Below, piece after piece: positions 29,459 to 38,439 of a DNA stretch of 64,000 nt (position 1 is its first letter; each line of letters opens with the position of its first letter). Both the position numbers and the translations under genes were made by a program. The notes below the pieces were generated by a model. The model did no database searches. It saw only the letters and a list, made by a program, of their open reading frames with translations, and had not been told where the DNA came from. Source of the DNA: Pantoea cypripedii (lineage in GTDB: Bacteria; Pseudomonadota; Gammaproteobacteria; Enterobacterales; Enterobacteriaceae); the NCBI RefSeq assembly GCF_002095535.1, contig NZ_MLJI01000001.1, positions 4,288,412 to 4,352,411 of the forward strand, given 5' to 3'.

Positions 29459-29971
29459 TTACTGGTTACTGCTGGTACTACTCACTGCTTGCAGCGGTGA
29501 TGATGGCTGCAATTCTGAGAGCCTGCGCATTTCATTGAGGCGCCGCTCATAATTCTTCTGCAATGTCGCTTGCTGTGCAGGCGTTAGCAGGTGGTACATC
29601 TGATTACGAACCCGAGCCATCACAACGTTTTGTTCGACTTGCGCCTGAGCAATTTTTTCTGCCTGCAGGCGGATGGCTGATTCGTTAAATTTGTCTGCAA
29701 TGACCAGGTCATGCATAGTTTCTATATCCTGAACGCTGACGGCGGGACGTTCGAGTCGCGCTTGCTGCATCAGGTCTCGCATTTGTTGCCGCTGTTGCTC
29801 AGTAAGTTCAATGCCATCAAACATGTGGCTTTGCGGATTTTGCGTCATACTGCCTGTCGTCAATCCGCCGTTATGATGCATCTCGTCAATCGTCGTCGTG
29901 TCTGCTGCTCCTGCGCTGGCGTGACTGAGAACCATCGCTGAGGCAATGACGACGGCGGTTAAGTTGCGCAT
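29459..29971 (-). CDS. cpxP: Periplasmic Cpx inhibitor and adaptor CpxP
   Basis: Binds the sensor domain of CpxA to keep it silent and delivers misfolded pilins to DegP. 170 residues (E. coli 166) with a signal peptide of about 22 residues. QSHMFDGIELTEQQRQQMRDLMQQAR contains the first LTxxQ motif and RVRNQMYHLLTPAQQ the second, the hallmark of the CpxP/Spy fold. Divergent from cpxRA, with a perfect CpxR box in between. Its 3'UTR encodes CpxQ. Strongly induced by Cpx activation in E. coli. Confidence 0.97.
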   Translation of the reverse strand: MRNLTAVVIASAMVLSHASAGAADTTTIDEMHHNGGLTTGSMTQNPQSHMFDGIELTEQQRQQMRDLMQQARLERPAVSVQDIETMHDLVIADKFNESAIRLQAEKIAQAQVEQNVVMARVRNQMYHLLTPAQQATLQKNYERRLNEMRRLSELQPSSPLQAVSSTSSNQ

Positions 29972-30051
29972 CGTTTACTCCCAGTTCGTTCCGTTTTGCG
30001 ATTCAACGAGGACTAGTGTACGGCGGCAGCTGCAAACATCCGTCAGGGGGT

Positions 30052-30066
30052 GTAAAACTACGTAAA
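30052..30066. promoter_or_regulatory. CpxR box between cpxP and cpxR
   Basis: Exact GTAAA-N5-GTAAA tandem, the CpxR recognition sequence, 56 bp before cpxR and 81 bp before cpxP. It supports autoregulation of the divergent pair. Confidence 0.92.
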
Positions 30067-30121
30067 GCGTTGGATTGACGATATGGGAACACGGTATTTT
30101 GCCTGCGGAGGGCAATAAAAA

Positions 30122-30820
30122 ATGAATAAGATCCTGTTGGTTGATGATGACCGCGAATTGACTTCGCTGCTTAAAGAACTGCTTGAGATGGAAGGTTTTG
30201 AAGTGATTGTCGCCAGCGATGGCGAGCAGGCACTCAACCTACTGGACAACACCGTAGACCTGTTACTGCTGGATGTCATGATGCCGAAAAAGAACGGTAT
30301 CGACACGCTGAAAGAGTTACGTCAACAACACCAGACACCGGTGATCATGTTGACTGCACGCGGCAGCGAACTGGATCGCGTCCTTGGTCTTGAATTGGGC
30401 GCGGATGACTATCTGCCTAAACCTTTTAACGATCGCGAGCTGGTTGCGCGTATTCGCGCCATTCTGCGTCGTTCCAACTGGAGCGAGCAACAGCAGCAGC
30501 ACGACAACAGTTCACCCACGCTGGAAGTCGATTGTTTGCGGCTTAACCCAGGTCGCCAGGAAGCCAGCTTCGATAATGAAACGCTGGACCTGACCGGCAC
30601 GGAATTCACCCTGCTTTATCTGCTGGCACAGCATCTTGGCCAGGTGGTATCACGCGAACATCTCAGCCAGGAAGTGCTGGGTAAGCGTCTGACGCCGTTT
30701 GACCGCGCCATCGATATGCATATCTCTAACCTGCGTCGTAAATTACCGGAACGTCGTGATGGTCATCCGTGGTTTAAAACTCTGCGCGGACGTGGCTACC
30801 TGATGGTTTCGGCATCATGA
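30122..30820 (+). CDS. cpxR: Response regulator CpxR
   Basis: OmpR/PhoB-family regulator of the envelope-stress response. 232 residues, equal to E. coli. Receiver domain with acidic pocket VDDD (8-10), phospho-acceptor Asp51 in LLLLDVMMP, and Lys of LPKPFNDRELVARI near 104. The winged-helix DNA-binding domain covers about 135-230 (LDLTGTEFTLLYLL, then HISNLRRKL and KTLRGRGYLM). Its stop overlaps the cpxA ATG (ATGA), so translation is coupled. Confidence 0.99.
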   Translation: MNKILLVDDDRELTSLLKELLEMEGFEVIVASDGEQALNLLDNTVDLLLLDVMMPKKNGIDTLKELRQQHQTPVIMLTARGSELDRVLGLELGADDYLPKPFNDRELVARIRAILRRSNWSEQQQQHDNSSPTLEVDCLRLNPGRQEASFDNETLDLTGTEFTLLYLLAQHLGQVVSREHLSQEVLGKRLTPFDRAIDMHISNLRRKLPERRDGHPWFKTLRGRGYLMVSAS

Positions 30821-32193
30821 TTGGAAGTTTGACCACCCGCATCTTCGCCATCTTCTGGCTTACCCTGGCGTTGGTGTTGATGCTGGTGTTGATGGTGCCA
30901 AAACTCGACTCTCGACAGATGACCTCGCTGCTGGAAAGTGAACAGCGGCAGGGCATCATGATCGAGCAGCATGTTGAAGCCGAACTGGCGCAAGACCCAC
31001 CCAACGATTTGATGTGGTGGCGTCGGTTATTTCGCGCCATTGAGAAATGGGCTCCGCCAGGCCAGCGACTATTGCTGGTGACCAGTGAGGGGCGCGTCAT
31101 TGGCGCCCAGCACAACGAAATGCAGGTTATCCGCAACTTTATTGGTCAGTCCGACAATGCCGATCACCCGCAGAAGAAAAAATATGGTCGGGTTGAAATG
31201 GTTGGCCCCTTTGCCGTACGCGATGGCGAAGATAACTACCAGCTTTATCTGATCCGCCCCGCCACCAGCTCGCAACTGGATTTCGTCAATCTGCTGTTTG
31301 ACCGCCCGTTGCTATTACTCATCGTCACCATGCTGATCAGCTCCCCGCTATTACTGTGGCTGGCATGGAGCCTGGCACGTCCGGCACGTAAGCTTAAACA
31401 TGCCGCCGATGAGGTAGCGAGCGGTAATTTGCGACAGCATCCGGAACTGGAATCAGGACCACAAGAGTTCCTGGCCGCTGGCTCAAGTTTCAACCAGATG
31501 GTGAGCGCACTCGAACGTATGATGACGGCACAGCAACGTCTGCTGTCGGATATCAGCCATGAGTTACGCACCCCTCTCACCCGTTTACAGTTAGCCACCG
31601 CTCTGCTGCGTCGTCGTCAGGGTGAAGGCAAAGAACTGGAGCGTATTGAAACGGAAGCCCAGCGACTGGACGGAATGATCAACGACTTGCTGGTACTGTC
31701 ACGCACCCAGCATAAAAATGCGCTGGTTAGCGAAGCGATGAAGGCCAATCACCTGTGGAATGGCGTACTGGAAGATGCCAAATTTGAAGCAGAGCAGATG
31801 GGCAAACGCATGGACGTCCCTTATCCACCGGGTCCGTGGCCGTTATATGGCAACCCACACGCGCTGGAAAGTGCGCTGGAAAACATCGTACGCAATGCGC
31901 TGCGTTATTCGCATACGCATATCAGCGTCAGCTTCTCGGTGGATATTGAAGGCATTACCGTGCATGTGGATGATGATGGTCCCGGCGTTAGCCCGGAAGA
32001 TCGTGAGCAGATTTTCCGCCCGTTCTACCGTACCGATGAGGCACGCGACCGCGAATCTGGCGGTACCGGCCTGGGACTGGCGATTGTCGAAACTGCGGTT
32101 CAGCAACATCGCGGTTGGGTGAAAGCCGATGATAGCCCGCTCGGCGGCCTGCGCCTGACCCTCTGGCTGCCGCTGTACTCCGCCCGCCAATAA
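30817..32193 (+). CDS. cpxA: Sensor histidine kinase CpxA
   Basis: Inner-membrane kinase/phosphatase sensing misfolded envelope proteins and partnering CpxR. 458 residues (E. coli 457). First membrane segment about residues 8-28, periplasmic sensor domain to about 163, second membrane segment about 165-185, then HAMP. Phospho-accepting His248 is in [14 protein letters not shown]. The ATP-binding N box [11 protein letters not shown] is near 350, with DDDGPGV and [11 protein letters not shown] completing the catalytic domain. In E. coli an unrelated region follows cpxA; here trmL starts 35 bp later, so a rearrangement joins two core blocks. Confidence 0.98.
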   Translation: MIGSLTTRIFAIFWLTLALVLMLVLMVPKLDSRQMTSLLESEQRQGIMIEQHVEAELAQDPPNDLMWWRRLFRAIEKWAPPGQRLLLVTSEGRVIGAQHNEMQVIRNFIGQSDNADHPQKKKYGRVEMVGPFAVRDGEDNYQLYLIRPATSSQLDFVNLLFDRPLLLLIVTMLISSPLLLWLAWSLARPARKLKHAADEVASGNLRQHPELESGPQEFLAAGSSFNQMVSALERMMTAQQRLLSDISHELRTPLTRLQLATALLRRRQGEGKELERIETEAQRLDGMINDLLVLSRTQHKNALVSEAMKANHLWNGVLEDAKFEAEQMGKRMDVPYPPGPWPLYGNPHALESALENIVRNALRYSHTHISVSFSVDIEGITVHVDDDGPGVSPEDREQIFRPFYRTDEARDRESGGTGLGLAIVETAVQQHRGWVKADDSPLGGLRLTLWLPLYSARQ

Positions 32194-32228
32194 TTTGTTA
32201 TGCTTCGGCCCTCGTTTCCGGGGGCCTT

Positions 32229-32702
32229 ATGCTAAATATCGTTTTGTTTGAACCTGAAATTCCGCCTAATACCGGCAATATCATCCGTCTCTGCGCCAAT
32301 ACTGGCTTTCAGTTGCACCTGATTGAACCCCTGGGTTTTGCCTGGGATGATAAGCGTCTGCGCCGTGCCGGACTGGATTACCACGAATTCACCGCCATCA
32401 GGCATCACGCTAACTATGCGGCATTTATTGCGGCTGAAGCGCCCCAGCGGTTGTTTGCTCTCACCACCAAAGGCACCCCGGCGCATAGTGCCGTGCGTTA
32501 TCAGGCTGGTGATTATCTGGTGTTTGGTCCGGAAAGCCGGGGGCTGCCCGCAGAGATTCTTAACGCATTACCGCCCGAGCAAAAGATTCGTATTCCGATG
32601 ATGCCTGCAAGCCGCAGTATGAACCTGTCGAATGCGGTTTCGGTCGTGGTGTATGAAGCGTGGCGCCAGCTTGATTATGCTGGCGCGCTGATCAAGAGCT
32701 AG
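32229..32702 (+). CDS. trmL: tRNA (cytidine/uridine-2'-O-)-methyltransferase TrmL
   Basis: SPOUT-fold enzyme that 2'-O-methylates the wobble nucleotide of leucine tRNAs using S-adenosylmethionine. 157 residues, as in E. coli. [19 protein letters not shown] (near 8-26), FGPESRGLP (near 100) and [20 protein letters not shown] (near 126-145) are the SPOUT motifs forming the knot. GGGGG lies 6 bp before the ATG. Its stop codon interlocks with that of convergent cysE (CTAG). Confidence 0.97.
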   Translation: MLNIVLFEPEIPPNTGNIIRLCANTGFQLHLIEPLGFAWDDKRLRRAGLDYHEFTAIRHHANYAAFIAAEAPQRLFALTTKGTPAHSAVRYQAGDYLVFGPESRGLPAEILNALPPEQKIRIPMMPASRSMNLSNAVSVVVYEAWRQLDYAGALIKS

Positions 32703-33520
32703 ATGCCGTCACCGAACTCAAAGCCTGGAACGGTACCATTAAAGTGCTGATCCATATCCATTGAGGGTTTATCGCTGGCAGGTTTACCGACAATGCGTGC
32801 TGGTACGCCTGCTGCCGTGGTATGCGGTGGCACTGGCTGAAGCACCACGGACCCAGCACCAATTTTCGCACCGCGTCCCACTTCGATATTGCCAAGTATT
32901 TTTGAACCCGCGCCAATCATCACCCCTTCACGAATCTTCGGATGACGATCACCACTGGTTTTGCCGGTACCGCCCAGGGTGACGTTTTGCAGGATGGAAA
33001 CATCATTTTCCACAATGGCCGTTTCGCCGATCACGATACCGGTGGCATGGTCGAGCATGATGCCATGACCAATGTTTGCCGCCGGGTGAATATCTACAGC
33101 AAATGAGACCGAGATTTCGTTTTGCAGGTAAACAGCCAGCGCCCGGCGACCTTCCTTCCACAGCCAGTGACCAATACGATACGCCTGCAGGGCATGGAAA
33201 CCTTTCAGATACAGCAGAGGCGTAGAATATTTATCAACTGCCGGGTCACGCTGACGCACTGCCTGAATATCATAGGCAGCAGAAACGATCATCGAAGGGT
33301 CTTCACGATAAGCTTCTTCAACGATTTCGCGAATGGCGATGGCAGGCATAATCGGGTTAGCCAGTTTGTTTGCCAGCATATAGCTGAGCGCGCTGCCAAG
33401 ATTCTCGTGCTTAAGCAATGTCGCATGGAAGAAACTGGCCAGCATCGGCTCGCAGTCGGCCAGCGCCCTGGCTTCCGCTTTAATATTGTTCCAGACCAGT
33501 TCTAACTCTTCAGACGACAT
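32699..33520 (-). CDS. cysE: Serine O-acetyltransferase
   Basis: Makes O-acetylserine from serine and acetyl-CoA, the entry to cysteine synthesis; feedback-inhibited by cysteine. 273 residues from ATG 33520, equal to E. coli; the frame extends 48 codons upstream without support and through a terminator-like hairpin. N-terminal helical domain, then the left-handed beta-helix of hexapeptide repeats (about 140-240) with [24 protein letters not shown] carrying the active-site His and Asp. The C-terminal [18 protein letters not shown] tail ends in Ile, which docks into CysK in the cysteine synthase complex. Confidence 0.98.
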   Translation of the reverse strand: MSSEELELVWNNIKAEARALADCEPMLASFFHATLLKHENLGSALSYMLANKLANPIMPAIAIREIVEEAYREDPSMIVSAAYDIQAVRQRDPAVDKYSTPLLYLKGFHALQAYRIGHWLWKEGRRALAVYLQNEISVSFAVDIHPAANIGHGIMLDHATGIVIGETAIVENDVSILQNVTLGGTGKTSGDRHPKIREGVMIGAGSKILGNIEVGRGAKIGAGSVVLQPVPPHTTAAGVPARIVGKPASDKPSMDMDQHFNGTVPGFEFGDGI

Positions 33521-33537
33521 TGCTGTGTACTCCCGAT

Positions 33538-33561
33538 AAAAAAAGCGCCTGATGGGGCGCT
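33538..33561 (-). terminator. Terminator-like hairpin between gpsA and cysE
   Basis: Stem agcgcc / ggcgct followed on the minus strand by a run of seven T. It lies upstream of cysE, so part of the secB-gpsA transcript may stop here and cysE may need its own promoter. Confidence 0.7.
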
Positions 33562-33588
33562 CCAGGTGATGACGCTGGGCATCCTGCT

Positions 33589-34608
33589 TCAGCTTTGGCT
33601 GTTTTCGTCCTTCCTTGCACGGCCGAGTAAACTCAATGCTGCCTCTCGCGCCGATTTTTCGCAATATAATACCTGATAAATTTGCTCGGTTATTGGCATT
33701 TCCACGCCAACACGAGCAGCTAACGCTCTGACTTCTTTGGTATTTCTGTAGCCTTCTACAACTTGTCCGATAATGCGTTGCGCCTCATCTACGCTCTCGC
33801 CCTGCCCCAGCATCATGCCGAAACGACGGTTACGAGACTGATTATCGGTACAGGTCAGCACCAGATCGCCCAGGCCTGCCATCCCCATAAAGGTGGTAGG
33901 ATCAGCCCCCAGCGCTGCGCCAAGACGGCTCATTTCGGCCAGGCCACGGGTAATCAGTGCGGTACGCGCATTCGCGCCAAAACCGATGCCATCAGAGATT
34001 CCGGCACCGATCGCAATAACGTTTTTCACTGCACCACCCAGCTGCACGCCGATAAAGTCCGGGTTGTTATACACACGGAAACTTTTCCCACAGTGCAGCT
34101 TTTGCTGAAGATCATCAGCAAACTGCGCATCCGTCGATGCCAGCGCAATCGCCGTGGGCATACCCGCTGCCAGTTCTTTAGCGAAAGTTGGCCCTGAGAT
34201 CACCGCTAACGGGATGGTATCGCCGAGGATTTCACGTGCCACATCCTGCAGCAGTCTTCCGGTTTCTTTTTCCAGACCTTTCGTCGCCCAAACGATCCGC
34301 GAATCGCTACGCAAATGCGGCTTCAGCTGCAGCAGGACATCACCGAACACATGGCTCGGAACCACCACCAGCAGATCACGGCTGGCATTGACCACCTGTG
34401 CTAAATCGGCTTCAGGAACGAGGTTATCGGGAAAGGGGACATCGGGCAGAAAAGCGGTGTTGCAGCGGTCAGACTGGAGTTGCGCTACGCTTTGCGGGTT
34501 GTGGCCCCAGAGCAAAACCGGGTGACCATTGCGGGCCAGCGTGATGGCCAATGCGGTGCCGTACGAGCCGGCACCGATGACGCTAATCGAAGCGTTGAGT
34601 GTAGTCAT
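33589..34608 (-). CDS. gpsA: Glycerol-3-phosphate dehydrogenase [NAD(P)+]
   Basis: Biosynthetic enzyme reducing dihydroxyacetone phosphate to sn-glycerol-3-phosphate for phospholipids. 339 residues, E. coli length. Rossmann motif [20 protein letters not shown] at residues 10-29, [16 protein letters not shown] near 140, and catalytic-Lys region [21 protein letters not shown] near 190-210. The ATG shares one base with the secB stop (ATGA overlap), so the two are translated from one message, as in E. coli. Confidence 0.98.
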   Translation of the reverse strand: MTTLNASISVIGAGSYGTALAITLARNGHPVLLWGHNPQSVAQLQSDRCNTAFLPDVPFPDNLVPEADLAQVVNASRDLLVVVPSHVFGDVLLQLKPHLRSDSRIVWATKGLEKETGRLLQDVAREILGDTIPLAVISGPTFAKELAAGMPTAIALASTDAQFADDLQQKLHCGKSFRVYNNPDFIGVQLGGAVKNVIAIGAGISDGIGFGANARTALITRGLAEMSRLGAALGADPTTFMGMAGLGDLVLTCTDNQSRNRRFGMMLGQGESVDEAQRIIGQVVEGYRNTKEVRALAARVGVEMPITEQIYQVLYCEKSAREAALSLLGRARKDENSQS

Positions 34609-35075
34609 CAGGCATCCTGATGTGGCGCGTCGCCTTCACCCTGCTGCTGTTGCAGATAGTTCATGAACAGCGCATCAAAGTTGACCGGTGCCAGGTTAAG
34701 CTGCGGGAAAGTACCGCGAGACACCAGGCTGGTAATGCATTCGCGCGCATACGGGAACAGGATGTTCGGGCAGTACGCACCAAGGCAATGTGCCATCTGA
34801 GTGCCTTCGATACCGCTGATAGTGAAAATACCGGCCTGCTGAACTTCACACAGGAACGCGGTTTCTTCACCGACGCTGGCCGTTACGGTAACACGCAGCA
34901 CCACTTCATAGACTTCATCAGCCAGCTGAGAGGACGCGGTGTCCAGATCCAGCTTCACTTCCGGTTCCCACTCTTTCTGGAAAACCTGCGGCGCGTTCGG
35001 CGCTTCGAAAGAGACGTCTTTGGTATAAACACGTTGAATCTGGAACTGCATTTCGTTGGTGCTATGTTCTGACAT
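34608..35075 (-). CDS. secB: Protein-export chaperone SecB
   Basis: Tetrameric chaperone that holds presecretory proteins unfolded and hands them to SecA. 155 residues (E. coli 155). [19 protein letters not shown] is near the N-terminus. The acidic beta-sheet face that binds SecA (KLDLDTAS) and [36 protein letters not shown] are typical. The C-terminal tail is acidic/Gln-rich and ends PHQDA. In a cluster grxC-secB-gpsA with overlapping or close spacing. Confidence 0.99.
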   Translation of the reverse strand: MSEHSTNEMQFQIQRVYTKDVSFEAPNAPQVFQKEWEPEVKLDLDTASSQLADEVYEVVLRVTVTASVGEETAFLCEVQQAGIFTISGIEGTQMAHCLGAYCPNILFPYARECITSLVSRGTFPQLNLAPVNFDALFMNYLQQQQGEGDAPHQDA

Positions 35076-35115
35076 GTTACTAAATCCTGTTAGTTAGAAT
35101 TGTCTGGCCGTTAAG

Positions 35116-35370
35116 TTATGCCTGTAATAAGGGATCAAGTCCCTGGCGCCCATCCAGCGCAAAGAGATCATCGCAGCCGCCAATATGCTGCGCATCGATA
35201 AATATCTGTGGAACGGTCGTTCTGCCGCTACGCTGAATCATCTCTTCACGTTTCATCGCGTCCCCATCAATAGGGATCTCCTGAAACGTCACACCTTTCT
35301 GATTAAGCAGCGCCTTCGCCCGGTGGCAATAAGGACAGGTCGTTTTGGTGTAAATCTCGACATTAGCCAT
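35116..35370 (-). CDS. grxC: Glutaredoxin 3
   Basis: Glutathione-dependent disulfide reductase in the cytoplasm. 84 residues (E. coli 83). Dithiol active site CPYC at residues 12-15 in KTTCPYCHRAKALL. Glutathione-binding TVPQIF (cis-Pro) and GGCDD follow near 52-67. Upstream yibN ends 17 bp before its ATG, so yibN, grxC, secB and gpsA are probably one transcript. Confidence 0.98.
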   Translation of the reverse strand: MANVEIYTKTTCPYCHRAKALLNQKGVTFQEIPIDGDAMKREEMIQRSGRTTVPQIFIDAQHIGGCDDLFALDGRQGLDPLLQA

Positions 35371-35387
35371 GCAGTTACCTTTGCGAA

Positions 35388-35819
35388 TTATTTACCGCGC
35401 ACCAGCGGCAGGTTTTCACCGCTCCAGCCGCTCACGCCATCTTTCAGAACCGAAACCTGCGTGAAACCAGCGGCACTCAGCTGTGCTGCCGGTTCGCCCG
35501 CGCTCTGCCCGGTGGCACATACCACAATTATGGGCTGAGACTTATGCTTTTCCAGTTCGCCAAAGCTACCTTTTTTGATGTCTGCCGCCGCTACATTCAG
35601 CGCCCCAGAAATGTGTCCTTTGCGATAGTCGTCACGCGAACGAACGTCTACCACCACCGCGTCCTCTTTATTAATCAGGCGGGTTGCTTCACCGCGACTG
35701 ATGGTTTTTACCTTCGAGAACATTCCTTTAACGGTGGTTACAATCACCAGAACGAGTAAGACAACCCATGCCAGACTGAGGATGGGGTGATTGCTTGCAA
35801 ACTGCATAATTTCTTGCAT
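35388..35819 (-). CDS. yibN: Membrane-anchored rhodanese-like protein YibN
   Basis: 143 residues as in E. coli. One N-terminal membrane segment (about 12-30) and a single rhodanese domain: [21 protein letters not shown], then the active-site cysteine in [16 protein letters not shown]. Rhodaneses transfer sulfane sulfur; the natural substrate of YibN is not established, and roles in membrane protein biogenesis have been proposed for the E. coli protein. In E. coli gpmM lies between yibN and envC on the opposite strand; here that gene is missing and only 248 bp of intergenic DNA remain. Confidence 0.95.
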   Translation of the reverse strand: MQEIMQFASNHPILSLAWVVLLVLVIVTTVKGMFSKVKTISRGEATRLINKEDAVVVDVRSRDDYRKGHISGALNVAAADIKKGSFGELEKHKSQPIIVVCATGQSAGEPAAQLSAAGFTQVSVLKDGVSGWSGENLPLVRGK

Positions 35820-36067
35820 GAGGGGTAACGACTCCAGACCGGGCTAATAAGCTAAAACAAGGGTTCTGAGTATACCTGCGCCACCTCGCATGTACAGTCG
35901 CTAAGGGGCCAGAGTTACGATTTGTGCGTCATTTTCCAAAAAAAGTGTTCTAATCGCAAAATTAAGACAAAGTTTCTGCCTGTAAGCTGGGGAAGACATG
36001 TTTGGAAAAGCAAAACCCGGCCCGGGAAACTGGTAAGCGGCTGTTCATCGTGGAATAATTAGCGACT

Positions 36068-37369
36068 ATGAAGGGAAAAGCGATTGTTTTACCAACAAGG
36101 ACCTGTCACAACGGCCCAGCGCATCCGTTGTTAACACGCTGGTCCACATTCTCCCTCAGCCTGCTCTGCGCGGGCGCTCTGCTATTGCCGCCCATTGCCC
36201 ACAGTGACGATGACAGCAAAACGCAGCTGAAATCCATTCAGCAAAATATCGCCGAAAAAGAGAAAAGCGTGAAAGCGCAAAAATTGCAGCGCAGTAAGCT
36301 GCTGGATCAGCTGCAAAGCCAGGAGAAGGTTATTGCTCAGGCCAGCCGCCAGCTGCGCGAAACCCGCAATAGCCTCAGCGCCCTCGACAACGATATAGCC
36401 CAACTCAACGCCTCTATTGCCCGGCTGGAAAAACAGCAGGCGCAGCAGGAAAAATTACTGGCCCAGCAGCTTGATGCCGCCTTTCGTCAGGGCCAGCACA
36501 ACGGTTTACAGCTGCTACTGGGTGGCGAAGAGGCGCAACGCAGCGAACGTATTCTGGCCTATTTTGGCTATCTTAATGCTGCACGTCAGAAGAACATCGA
36601 TGACCTGAAACAGACGCAGCAACAGCTCGCGGAACAGCGTCAGTCGTTGCAGGACAAACAGCAGCAGCAAAAAAGTCTGCTAGCACAGCAGCAAGCACAG
36701 CAAACCAAACTTGAATCTGCCAGCACGGCTCGTAAGAAAACCCTGACGGCACTGGAAAGTGCACTGGAAAAAGACCAGGCTGACCTCGTAGAAATGCGCG
36801 AGAACGAAAGCCGTCTGCAGGACAAAATCGCCAAAGCGGAGCGTGAGGCCCGGGAGAGAGCCGAGCGTGAAGCTCGTGAGGCGGAGAAAGTACGTCAGCG
36901 CCAGGCACAGGCCAAAGCCAAAGGATCGAGTTATCAGCCAACGCAAAGTGAGCGTGAGCTGATGGCCCGTACCGGTGGTCTGGGTCGCCCCGGAGGCCAG
37001 GCCGTCTGGCCGGTTCACGGGCGTGTTGAACATCGCTTTGGTGAAACCATGCAAGGCGAACTGCGCTGGAAAGGTCTGGTGATTGACGCACCAGAAGGAA
37101 CCGAAGTGAAAGCCATCGCCGATGGACGCGTACTGATGGCCGATTGGCTACAAGGCTACGGTCTGGTTGTGGTACTGGAACACGGTAAAGGCGATATGAG
37201 TCTTTACGGTTACAACCAAAGTGCGCTGGTGAGTGTCGGTGCCCAGGTGAAGGCAGGACAGCCTATCGCTCTGGTGGGTACCAGCGGCGGCCGCGGCACG
37301 CCCTCGCTCTATTTTGAAATCCGGCGTCAGGGACAAGCCGTCAACCCACTACCGTGGTTAGGAAGATAA
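36068..37369 (+). CDS. envC: Murein hydrolase activator EnvC
   Basis: Periplasmic activator of amidases AmiA and AmiB at the division septum, controlled by FtsEX. 433 residues (E. coli 419). Signal peptide within the first 45 residues, ending near PIAHSDDD, then a long coiled coil (about 50-280, rich in Gln, Lys and Glu). The degenerate LytM/M23 domain covers about 310-433 (GELRWKGLVIDAPEGTEVKAIADGRV, GYGLVVVLEHGKGDMSLYGYNQ, SLYFEIRRQGQAVNP). The metal-binding residues of true M23 peptidases are not all present, consistent with an activator. The ribosome-binding site is weak, so the exact start is uncertain. Followed by yibQ after 3 bp. Confidence 0.96.
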   Translation: MKGKAIVLPTRTCHNGPAHPLLTRWSTFSLSLLCAGALLLPPIAHSDDDSKTQLKSIQQNIAEKEKSVKAQKLQRSKLLDQLQSQEKVIAQASRQLRETRNSLSALDNDIAQLNASIARLEKQQAQQEKLLAQQLDAAFRQGQHNGLQLLLGGEEAQRSERILAYFGYLNAARQKNIDDLKQTQQQLAEQRQSLQDKQQQQKSLLAQQQAQQTKLESASTARKKTLTALESALEKDQADLVEMRENESRLQDKIAKAEREARERAEREAREAEKVRQRQAQAKAKGSSYQPTQSERELMARTGGLGRPGGQAVWPVHGRVEHRFGETMQGELRWKGLVIDAPEGTEVKAIADGRVLMADWLQGYGLVVVLEHGKGDMSLYGYNQSALVSVGAQVKAGQPIALVGTSGGRGTPSLYFEIRRQGQAVNPLPWLGR

Positions 37370-37372
37370 GCT

Positions 37373-38272
37373 TTGTTTCAACCTCGTAAACTCCCGGCCG
37401 CGTTGTGTGGCCTGTTTTTGTCACTTTCCGCCCATGCGGGCAAACTTTCCATTGTGATTGACGACTTCGGCTATCGCCCGGTCGAAGAGAACAAAGTGTT
37501 GCAGATGCCCGCAGCCATCTCCGTTGCCGTCTTACCCAACGCCACCTTTGCCCGACAAATGGCGACCAAAGCGCATCAGAGTGGTCATGAAGTCCTTATC
37601 CATCTGCCAATGGCGCCTCTTAGCAAGCAGCCATTGGAGAAAGATACGCTCACGCCAGAGATGTCCAGTGCCGAAATTGCCCGCATTATCCACGATGCCG
37701 TTGGCAAGGTGCCGTATGCGGTGGGCCTGAATAACCACATGGGCAGCAAAATGACATCCAGCCTGCCGGGAATGCAGAAGGTGATGCAGGTACTGAATCA
37801 GTACAATTTCTACTTTCTCGACAGCATGACTATCGGCAACAGCCAGTCAATCCCGGCCGCCGAGGGAACGCATGTTAAGGTATTGAAGCGTAGAGTGTTT
37901 CTCGATGACAGCCAGAGTGATGCGGCAATTCGCGAACAATTTACCCGTGCGGTGAAACTGGCACAGCGCGATGGTTATGCCATTGCCATCGGACATCCTC
38001 ATCCCAATACCGTGCGGGTATTGCAGCAAATGCTACCAACATTGCCTGCTGATATTACGCTGGTACGCCCCAGCCAGTTGCTGAATGAGCCGTTACATCA
38101 GGGGTCCGGACCATCAAAACCGCAGCCCACTCCTGCTCCTCATTTCCGTGCGCCAGGAGTATGTAAGGCCAGCAAACCGCTGTCACCCGTGCCACAGAGT
38201 CGGGCGGTATCTTTGGTCGCAGAGAGCATTCAGCAAAGCCCCTTCATCCGGAATCTGACAAATTTGTTCTGA
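37373..38272 (+). CDS. yibQ: Divergent polysaccharide deacetylase family protein YibQ
   Basis: 299 residues from TTG 37373 (GGAAGA 8 bp upstream); I see no better start. Signal peptide of about 22 residues ending SAHAGKL. The DUF610-type divergent deacetylase domain (about 23-245) contains VIDDFGYRP with the Asp-Asp pair, HEVLIHLPMAP, GLNNHMGSKMTS and FLDSMTIGNSQSIPAAEGT. The true NodB catalytic set is only partly kept. Coupled to envC, suggesting a cell-wall role, but the biochemical function is unknown. The C-terminal 50 residues are Pro/Ser-rich and poorly conserved. Confidence 0.93.
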   Translation: MFQPRKLPAALCGLFLSLSAHAGKLSIVIDDFGYRPVEENKVLQMPAAISVAVLPNATFARQMATKAHQSGHEVLIHLPMAPLSKQPLEKDTLTPEMSSAEIARIIHDAVGKVPYAVGLNNHMGSKMTSSLPGMQKVMQVLNQYNFYFLDSMTIGNSQSIPAAEGTHVKVLKRRVFLDDSQSDAAIREQFTRAVKLAQRDGYAIAIGHPHPNTVRVLQQMLPTLPADITLVRPSQLLNEPLHQGSGPSKPQPTPAPHFRAPGVCKASKPLSPVPQSRAVSLVAESIQQSPFIRNLTNLF

Positions 38273-38315
38273 GCAGCTTCCCATTGCCGCGCAGATAATG
38301 GAAAATTTTCCCCTG

Positions 38316-38339
38316 ACCGCATTGCATCGTCAATGCGGT
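38316..38339 (+). terminator. Hairpin after yibQ
   Basis: 9-bp stem accgcattg / caatgcggt, 6-nt loop, 44 bp after the yibQ stop. It lacks a T run, so it may terminate weakly or act as a 3'-end barrier. Confidence 0.45.
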
Positions 38340-38439
38340 TAAACGATACCCAAACAGCATCGCCGGCAGTGAAACTTAACCCAGATCAACCGGTCCAATA
38401 AGTTTCATTATAATCAGTGCATGAAGAACGAGTCAGTCA

